Part shown: in pieces, positions 57,825 to 64,000 of the stretch
How the letters are laid out: every line of letters begins with the position of its first letter
Numbering within the stretch: the stretch's first letter is position 1
Origin: IGN2 sp963802005
GTDB taxonomy: Bacteria > Bacteroidota > Ignavibacteria > Ignavibacteriales > Ignavibacteriaceae
Assembly: GCA_963802005.1 (NCBI GenBank)
Contig: CAWDGX010000006.1
Location: 186,001 to 250,000 of the forward strand
Length of the DNA stretch: 64,000 nucleotides
Direction: 5' to 3'
Notes under the pieces: model-generated
What the model saw: only the letters and a program-made list of their open reading frames with translations
Told to the model about the DNA's origin: nothing
The model's database searches: none
Program-made: the position numbers and the translations under genes

Positions 57825-60800
57825 TTAATATTCTAACCGTATACCGAACCTGATCTGTCTTGGTGGTCCGTATATAACCGGTTGTGTTGTATAAGCTGCG
57901 CCTGTAGTCGCATTATACCAATCCTGATGGTAATCTAAATTTAATGCTGTATAAACAGCTGCGTAATCTGGTCCGAAAGTAGCGATCTGCTTTCCACCCT
58001 GATTTGGATCACTTAGATACCCATCATCATCTGCAGCTCCTGTTCTCATAAATACATTATAAACATTCTCAGTATCAAAAAGATTGATAACTTGGAAATA
58101 AATATTGAGATTAAGCATATCTGCAATTTCAAATGTTTTATCCAATCTCATATCAACCTGGAAGGTTGAAGGAGTTGTAGAACTATTTAAAGGCTCGGTT
58201 GGTTGTCTGAACCTTGCATCGCCTTCAAGACTTCCTGAACCTGTACCCTGTGTGAACGGATGCCCGCTTGAAAATTGAGTCAGAAATGTAATACCCAGCT
58301 GCTGTAATACCGGTCCGCCGTCTCCTTTACCCCAACGATAGTCAAAATTTACATTTGTTCTGACTGCTTGGTTATATTCGAGCGGATTAATATAAGTTGG
58401 AGTAAAACCTGAAGGTGTCAAAAGCGGATCTAAAGGTGCTCCAACAATACCTCTGTTAGAGTTAGGCAAGGAACCTGTACCATCTCCGCTTGTGAAAGAT
58501 ATATTTGCATCAGCTTTAAATCTTTCAACACGTCGCATAGTATATGCAATCTCAATACCTTTTATAGTTGCAACATCATAATTACCATATGTATAATAAT
58601 TACCAAAAGGAGATCCATCAGCTACAAGTATTTGCTGATAGGTTATTTGATCAGTTATATCCTTATAGAACCCGGTTATATCAACAGAGGCAAATTCACC
58701 TATTTGCTGTGTGAAACCAACTTCGTATTGTGTTGTTCTTGTTGGATCAACATCAAATCCAACAGGTGCAGCTATAAAGAATCCGCCGCCTACATTGTAA
58801 CCGGTTGCGTTTAGTCCCTGGTATATGTCTCTTAAACGTGACTGCTGAACAAACTTACCCCATTGCATATGGAAGATTGTCTGGTCTGTTACCGGGAATG
58901 AAAATCCTAAGCGAGGACTTAGGTAATCATTTGCTTCTGTTTTAACAACGCCACTTGGAATTACATCATAGGTTACCTGGTCCCAAGTTAGCTCTGGTCT
59001 TGTAATATCAACAGGAATATAGTTAGCGATATCAATTCGATCATATCGTAATCCAACGTTTATAATAAGATCGTTCCACTCAATTCTGTCTTGAGCATAT
59101 ATTCCAAGGAAATTAGGATTTCTTGATTGTTCATAATCAGGAAGACCATCGTTGGTTTTTTCACCTTGAGGTGTATATCCAAAATTATTCACGCCTTCTC
59201 TTCTGATCAAAGTATCTATTGCACCTGGATTTTCAGCAATCTTTGAAGGGAGTTTTAAAATTGGTTCATTTCCCAGACCCCAATTTGCAATGTCATAAAA
59301 TTGGTATTCAGCACCTACTTTGATATTATGTACATCAGTTATCTGAGATGTATAAGCTAAATTAATATTCCAGTTCTGACGCTCAAATTGCTGATAAGCA
59401 GCAATCGTAGCACCGTATGGGAAAAATACAAAGTTGAATAAATTATCTGCTGTTGGGCTCAAATACTGGTTGGCACCGGTTTCAGGATCATACGGCCAGT
59501 CAAACAATGGTTGTCCATCGGCACCGAGGATAGCTTCATTTGCTGCGCCATCTCCATAAGACAGCCAATCGTCTTTTAGGAAAGGATCATATCTTTTAAA
59601 ATTGCTAAATGACCAACCAACGTTTGCCTCAAGAAATGAACTTGAAGTAAATAGTTGAGTGTATTTTAAATTAACAGCACCATCTTGTGCGTCGGTCATT
59701 TCTGTTCTTATTTGATTCTGCAAGTTGCCAATCTGGTTAAGATTCCTTGTTGCCGACCACGGATTAGGAGCTGAACCAGTAGTATAAGTTCCGATTAATC
59801 TGAAAATTGAGGGATTATAATCGAATGTAAATGAAGCTGTTCCGGTATAATTCTCAGCCCAGCTGTTTGGTCTTGCACCTGCGGGATATGTAAGATCAAT
59901 AGTAGTGCCAGTAGCAGGATCTGTTATTTCTCCCAGATTTATCCCGGGCAAATTCTGAGGATTTTGATCAGCGATAAAGTTATAATTGAACAAACCGAAG
60001 AATTTAATTTGTGGTGTTCCAAGAGGTCCGCTTAAAGTAAAGATTGTTTCATTATAACCGAACCAGTAAGCGGTACTACTTCCCCAGTTTGTTGCGCCAG
60101 TATTACGATCATCTGAACTGTTAAATCCAACATTGTCTGTTATATATTCTAAAGAAAATTTCCAGCTTGGCGTTCCGGATTTAATCTGCTGACGAACAAT
60201 ACCAGAATTAGCATTTCCGTACTCTGCAGTATAACCGCCGGACTGCACACTGATTTCTTCAAGTGCATCCTGAACCAGTGTAACCTGGCGACCGCCAACC
60301 ATCGGATCAGATATATTGGAACCTTCAAGATAAAATCCAACTTCATCCTGTCGGCCACCCCTGATGAATACTTGATTATCCTGAACGATAACACCCGGTG
60401 TAATTGCAAGAATATTGTCTACGCCTCTGATTGGAAGCGCTTCAATATCATCACTTGTTGTAATTCTGTTTGCATTGGTATTGTATTTATTAACCAATGG
60501 TTTTTCGGCCACGATTTCAACTGTGCCAACCTGAATTCCTTCAGGAGCCAGCTTGAAATCTAGTCCAGTTGTAAGACCAATGTTTATTCGAACATTGGCA
60601 GTAGTATTGGATTGGTAGCCGATATACGAAGCCTTAACCTCGTAAACATTCGGAATAAGGTTAAGAATTATGTACTCACCGTTTAGATCTGTGGCTGCAC
60701 CTTGTGAAGTCCCAACTATTATTACATTGGCTCCAATTAGTGGCTCACCCGTTTCCTGATCTGTAATCTGGCCTCTTAATTTACCTTGGGCCAGTGCCAT

Positions 60801-60848
60801 TGCTGGCAAGAGCAGGAGTAAAAAGAGAATAGTGATTATTCTATTCAT
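57825..60848 (-). CDS. TonB-dependent outer-membrane receptor with carboxypeptidase-like regulatory domain
   Basis: 1007 aa, intact, AGGAGAG before the ATG. Signal peptide ILFLLLLLPAMALAQ. CarboxypepD_reg domain (LRGQITDQETGEPLIGANVI, about 22-105), TonB plug (about 110-230, ITTSDDIEALPIRGVDNILA, VFIRGGRQDEVGFYLEG, YGNANSGIVRQQIKSG), then a 22-strand-type barrel ending YGPPRQIRFGIRLEY with the C-terminal aromatic. It takes up a large ligand using the TonB system; the ligand is unknown. It leads the operon with the giant secreted protein and PorV-like protein. Confidence 0.93.
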   Translation of the reverse strand: MNRIITILFLLLLLPAMALAQGKLRGQITDQETGEPLIGANVIIVGTSQGAATDLNGEYIILNLIPNVYEVKASYIGYQSNTTANVRINIGLTTGLDFKLAPEGIQVGTVEIVAEKPLVNKYNTNANRITTSDDIEALPIRGVDNILAITPGVIVQDNQVFIRGGRQDEVGFYLEGSNISDPMVGGRQVTLVQDALEEISVQSGGYTAEYGNANSGIVRQQIKSGTPSWKFSLEYITDNVGFNSSDDRNTGATNWGSSTAYWFGYNETIFTLSGPLGTPQIKFFGLFNYNFIADQNPQNLPGINLGEITDPATGTTIDLTYPAGARPNSWAENYTGTASFTFDYNPSIFRLIGTYTTGSAPNPWSATRNLNQIGNLQNQIRTEMTDAQDGAVNLKYTQLFTSSSFLEANVGWSFSNFKRYDPFLKDDWLSYGDGAANEAILGADGQPLFDWPYDPETGANQYLSPTADNLFNFVFFPYGATIAAYQQFERQNWNINLAYTSQITDVHNIKVGAEYQFYDIANWGLGNEPILKLPSKIAENPGAIDTLIRREGVNNFGYTPQGEKTNDGLPDYEQSRNPNFLGIYAQDRIEWNDLIINVGLRYDRIDIANYIPVDITRPELTWDQVTYDVIPSGVVKTEANDYLSPRLGFSFPVTDQTIFHMQWGKFVQQSRLRDIYQGLNATGYNVGGGFFIAAPVGFDVDPTRTTQYEVGFTQQIGEFASVDITGFYKDITDQITYQQILVADGSPFGNYYTYGNYDVATIKGIEIAYTMRRVERFKADANISFTSGDGTGSLPNSNRGIVGAPLDPLLTPSGFTPTYINPLEYNQAVRTNVNFDYRWGKGDGGPVLQQLGITFLTQFSSGHPFTQGTGSGSLEGDARFRQPTEPLNSSTTPSTFQVDMRLDKTFEIADMLNLNIYFQVINLFDTENVYNVFMRTGAADDDGYLSDPNQGGKQIATFGPDYAAVYTALNLDYHQDWYNATTGAAYTTQPVIYGPPRQIRFGIRLEY

Positions 60849-61213
60849 ATCTCTCTCCTAAATATGTGGATAATGGTGATTGAATTAGTTTTTTCATTTT
60901 ACTATACAATGATTTATTGAAAAATTTTACTTTACTTACAAGCTTAACTGTAAGTATTAATGAACATTAATTACTACCGAATATGATATTCGCAGTAAAA
61001 TATTACAACCCGTAAAATGAGAAATCGAATGAAAAATTAGTTTTGAGAAAAGTGTAAAAGTCTGGCATAAACCTCCTTTAATTATTTGAAATTAAATTCT
61101 TACCGTTAAAACTTATAATAATTATTAACAAAGTCAACTTATTTATAAGAAAATTAGTTCTTTAGCGTTTCCTTATTTCTGATAATAATTAAGGGTATAA
61201 AACCATTTTTTAA
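60849..61213. other. Intergenic region upstream of the TonB-dependent receptor operon
   Basis: 365 bases without a gene; contains the receptor promoter region. An inverted repeat TACTTACA (60933-60940) / TGTAAGTA (60949-60956) with an 8-nt loop could be an operator or a leader hairpin about 85 bases before the ATG. Confidence 0.5.
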
Positions 61214-62766
61214 TTATAATCTTGTTAACAATTTTAACTCGACACCTTTAAATGCAGGTTCGTATCTGCATACTCCCCCAATACAAATATTTCCTGCCTG
61301 TCGTGAACCGATAAGCAGACTTAAATCAGCATAGCCACCAATTTTATAAGTTCCCTGAATAAATCCGTAGAATTTTCTGATGATGTTGTCAGGTTCGGGC
61401 TCAGTGGTTTTCATTTCAGTCACTAACGCAAAGCTGAAATTAGGAGATCTTAAATATTCTAATGCTAGAACATCGGTGTAATATTCTTCAGTGGTGGATT
61501 TGTCCGTTACATGTTGATGTTCGAGAATTACTTTAATAGTATTCACTTCATCAAAATAAAATCTGCCCTCAAGAATAGGTGTAATATTCTCCGTGTTAGT
61601 TGAAAGCTCCTGATTGTAAGCAAATGCGGCAATTAAAGTTAAGTCCTCCCAGTCCCGCTGACCTGTTAAGTATAATTCTTCAAGTTGTGTGGCAATAGGA
61701 AGTGAGGTTTGACTAACTCTCTGATAATATGAACTGGAAGGTAGAGTATTAGTTAAAGAATATCCTGCAGTAAAATATGTGTCATCGTCTAAATTATATC
61801 CTCCGATAATTTGAAACCCGGTTTCATTATTTGCATCTAGTGGTGACGGATGCCTGTTCGGTAAGATGTATGTATACTCCATTCTTACGGAAGGAGGTTT
61901 GTTATAATAAATTGTTCCATCCTGCGAATAAAAGGCAAAGTTATCATAATATTTATATTCACCGAGCAAAGAGAAAGACCCGAAATAAAAATTTATGTTT
62001 CCATAGAAACCCTCGCCAACAATTGATCCTGAGCCATCCAAATTATTCTGAAGTATGTCTTCATTAAACTTAGCAGTGTATTCGGCATACATATCAATAT
62101 CCCAAAAGCTCGGTAAGAGTCTTATTGATGCCAAAGATGTTCTGGCCATTTCATCCGATGGAGGTAAGATTTGACGCAACAGTAGGCTCCGATTTTAATT
62201 GGTTTCCAGTTTCTGTATTCTAAATCAACTGCGTGAAGAATATCCTTTCTCTCATTTCTGAAGTTAGCGGCCATTCCGGAAAGGCCAGTCAAGACTAAAC
62301 CTGCATACTTTCCTGTTACTTTAACACCGAGCAAGTTGTTATCAACCCTGATGGCTCTGTCTTCATAACTATTCAGAACCATTCCTCTTCCAAACAAGGT
62401 ATAGTAATTACCACCTATTATTTCAAGCCCTTCCTTTTTGTCACCAATATTAGCCTGAATATATTTGTAATCAATTTCAGCATATTTTTCTTTACCTCGA
62501 CTGATTGAAGGATCGGGATCATTAGGTTCAAAAACATCCAATCTTAATCCGGCAGAAAAAATACCCTGGAAGTAATCAAGATTCAGCCAGTTTTCTAAAA
62601 TATCATAATCGCCATCAACGTTATATGAATATTCAAGTTGGTTGGCAAACCCCAACCCTTGCGGCCAGGTAATTCCGGATGATTCAGTTTGTGAATATAT
62701 AGGTGTAATATTATTTAGTGATAAAACAATTAAAACTAGGATATAACTGCAAAATGTTTTTTTCAT
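61214..62766 (-). CDS. DUF6029-like outer-membrane protein, frameshifted
   Basis: Bacteroidota outer-membrane barrel of unknown function. Signal peptide SYILVLIVLSLNNITPIYS, then GLGFANQLEYSYNVDGDYDILENW and GNYYTLFGRGMVLNSYEDRAIRVD, the DUF6029 hallmark, followed by alternating-strand sequence. A break near 62170 separates the halves; the second ends EPAFKGVELKLLTRL. Joined, about 517 aa. Its ATG overlaps a short upstream frame as ATGA, and it is last in a cluster after T9SS cargo and TlpA genes. Confidence 0.75.
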
Positions 62767-62948
62767 TTTAATAAAAGAAGAGAATTTGTTGGATAAATAT
62801 GATTTGAAAAAATAAGAACAACATTGAAGAAATCATTTGCGTATGAAAAGTTCTTTATAAAACTATAATAATCACTGCCTTGTAAATCTGAAACAGTTAA
62901 GTTGTATTTAAATATCCGTAAAAGATTCATTTCTACAAGACAGTCCAT
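62763..62948 (-). CDS. Possible small ORF, 61 aa
   Basis: Begins 6 bases after the TlpA stop and overlaps the DUF6029 ATG (ATGA), so it fills the gap with operon-like spacing. The sequence (LVEMNLLRIFKYNLTVSDL ... VVLIFSNHIYPTNSLLLLK) has no recognisable domain and no clear ribosome-binding site. It may equally be non-coding spacer. Confidence 0.2.
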   Translation of the reverse strand: MDCLVEMNLLRIFKYNLTVSDLQGSDYYSFIKNFSYANDFFNVVLIFSNHIYPTNSLLLLK

Positions 62949-62954
62949 TCATTT

Positions 62955-63458
62955 TTATTTATTTACTTCTGATGCTATAATTTGCTTTACTTTAACCTCG
63001 TCACCTCTCATATAACCCAGATGAGAATAAATTATCATTCCTTTCTTGTCCAGAATAACAGAGTAAGGTATTGATTGCGCATAGTACAACCTGACAGCAT
63101 CTGAATTGGTATCAAGTAAAACGGGAAAACTATAACCTTTGGACTTTACTAATGGTTTCACTTTTGCAACTGAATTTTCATCATCGGTGGAAATAGCAAA
63201 CATTTTGAAACCTTGATCTTTGTATTCTTTATATATCTGTTTGTATTCATTCAGTTCCTCAAGGCAAGGTTTACACCACGTAGCCCAAAAGCTTAGTAAT
63301 ATCGGTCCATCACCAATTTCCTGGTTTAGTTCTACCTCATCACCATCAAGATTTTCTAATGTGAAGTCAGGTCCTTTACGTATTCCTTCGGAGTTATCCT
63401 GAGAAAACAAAGAAACGGAAAAGACAACTACTGTAAGAAGAATTAAGAAGATTTTCAT
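62955..63458 (-). CDS. TlpA-like thiol-disulfide oxidoreductase
   Basis: 167 aa, intact. Exported thioredoxin-fold protein (signal IFLILLTVVVFSVSLFS) with active site WATWCKPCLEEL (Cys62, Cys65) and the cis-Pro in AQSIPYSVILD. It begins on the base after the upstream T9SS gene's stop, so translation is coupled. TlpA-like proteins beside Omp28-like or T9SS-sorted proteins are common in Bacteroidota, where they probably keep or form disulfides in exported proteins. Confidence 0.92.
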   Translation of the reverse strand: MKIFLILLTVVVFSVSLFSQDNSEGIRKGPDFTLENLDGDEVELNQEIGDGPILLSFWATWCKPCLEELNEYKQIYKEYKDQGFKMFAISTDDENSVAKVKPLVKSKGYSFPVLLDTNSDAVRLYYAQSIPYSVILDKKGMIIYSHLGYMRGDEVKVKQIIASEVNK

Positions 63459-64000
63459 TTATTTCTCCAAAATCATTTTTCTGGTTTGAGTAAAGTTGTT
63501 TACAGACAGAGAATAGAAATACACTCCACTGGAAAGTCTTGCGGCATTAAAGTCTGCCGTATAATTGCCGGAATTCTGCTGTTCATTTACTAGAGTAGCA
63601 ACCTCAACACCCAGAACATTATAAATCTTCAACTGAACTAATCCGGGTTCCCCAACATTATAGTTAATTCTTGTTGATGGATTAAATGGATTGGGATAGT
63701 TTTGATGAAGATAATAACTGTTAAGAAGATTATGTTCACTTTCACTTACGCTAACAGCCGGATCAGTGGTGGCTGTAAAATCAAGAATTGTTCTGTCCTC
63801 AGGATTACTAAAAGTTCCAACCTGAATTTGGACGTAAGCCGTTGCAATTGAAACTAGATCTGTAAACACATGTAAGGAGGTAAAAAGTGTGTCTCCCGGC
63901 GCAATTGGAGGAGTATTGAAATCCGGAGTTGTTGCGACACTATCAATATTGGCGAAAAACAATTTTCCCCAAAGCATAAAGATGAAGTCCACTTGAAGGT
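63459..64000 (-). CDS. T9SS sorting-domain protein (C-terminal part, runs off the right edge)
   Basis: The frame is open to position 64000, so the 5' part is outside. The visible segment ends with a type-A sorting domain (NYPNPFNPSTRINYNV ... SSGVYFYSLSVNNFTQTRKM, ending ILEK). The part before it (PPIAPGDTLFTSLHVFTDL) is beta-rich. Together with the TlpA gene directly downstream this resembles the Omp28-like/redoxin pairs of the phylum, but that cannot be settled here. Confidence 0.8.
   Translation of the reverse strand, partial: LQVDFIFMLWGKLFFANIDSVATTPDFNTPPIAPGDTLFTSLHVFTDLVSIATAYVQIQVGTFSNPEDRTILDFTATTDPAVSVSESEHNLLNSYYLHQNYPNPFNPSTRINYNVGEPGLVQLKIYNVLGVEVATLVNEQQNSGNYTADFNAARLSSGVYFYSLSVNNFTQTRKMILEK

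Noticed and set aside
62763..62948. Confident small protein gene
   Set aside because: Operon-like spacing only; no ribosome-binding site, domain or conservation evidence, so it is listed at low confidence.
1..64000. tRNA, rRNA, tmRNA, SRP or RNase P RNA
   Set aside because: No tRNA cloverleaf or conserved RNA core was recognised on either strand by eye; a covariance-model search would be needed to exclude them fully.
1..64000. Insertion sequence, prophage or integron
   Set aside because: No transposase, integrase or phage structural gene is visible; the M28 pair looks like simple tandem duplication.

Overview
The window is A+T-rich bacterial DNA, best explained as a member of the Ignavibacteria or a close relative in the Bacteroidota/Chlorobiota group. 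The main evidence is seven type IX secretion (T9SS) C-terminal sorting domains with the N-[YFH]-P-N-P-F-N-P-S-T signature, a PorV/PorQ-family outer-membrane protein, a CarboxypepD_reg/TonB-dependent receptor, and DUF5686, DUF6029 and DUF4922 proteins. I see no rRNA, tRNA, CRISPR array, transposase or phage gene.

Data quality matters for every reading. About 24 of some 52 genes are split by one or more +1/-1 frameshifts, mostly in homopolymers or short repeats, and these include the essential alaS and valS. This looks like uncorrected indel error, so I give one feature per original gene and note the breaks. Two in-frame TAG codons (in the DUF1697 gene and in valS) are different in kind.

Layout. 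0-6.3 kb: HU protein, a small lipoprotein, a GNAT enzyme, a GH13 amylase-type lipoprotein, DUF1697, a membrane protein and a DUF885 lipoprotein. 6.3-11.3 kb (minus): a tight operon of a SpoIID-like protein, GT4 and GT2 glycosyltransferases and a HIT-like DUF4922 protein. 11.4-12.8 kb: arginase and a membrane protein. 12.9-15.8 kb (minus): an ECF sigma factor, a membrane anti-sigma-like protein, and a TonB-domain protein whose cytoplasmic N-terminus is homologous to that of the anti-sigma-like protein. The sigma gene and the TonB gene share a 54-bp upstream element with fixed internal spacing. 16-28.8 kb: housekeeping genes (alaS, radA, RRM protein, DUF5686, HAD, NRDE, OsmC, ATP-cone/uridine-kinase-like fusion, MgtC/DUF4010).

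28.9-41.3 kb holds many dispersed palindromic repeats of several families. Some lie between genes. Others sit in-frame inside the sorting domains of two T9SS cargo genes and inside valS; a further one at 47.4 kb supplies the last codons of an arylsulfotransferase-like gene. Genes here include a C1 peptidase, DinB, valS, an acid phosphatase, an esterase, DUF1015 and serC. 42.4-50.5 kb: tandem M28 peptidases and two arylsulfotransferase-like proteins, all T9SS cargo. 50.6-64 kb: a DUF3365 haem protein, a MATE/ANKH-like transporter, a minus-strand operon of TonB-dependent receptor, giant secreted protein and PorV-like protein, and a TlpA/T9SS/DUF6029 cluster.

The two points most worth following are the sigma/anti-sigma/TonB module with its shared promoter element, and the protein-embedded palindromic repeats.
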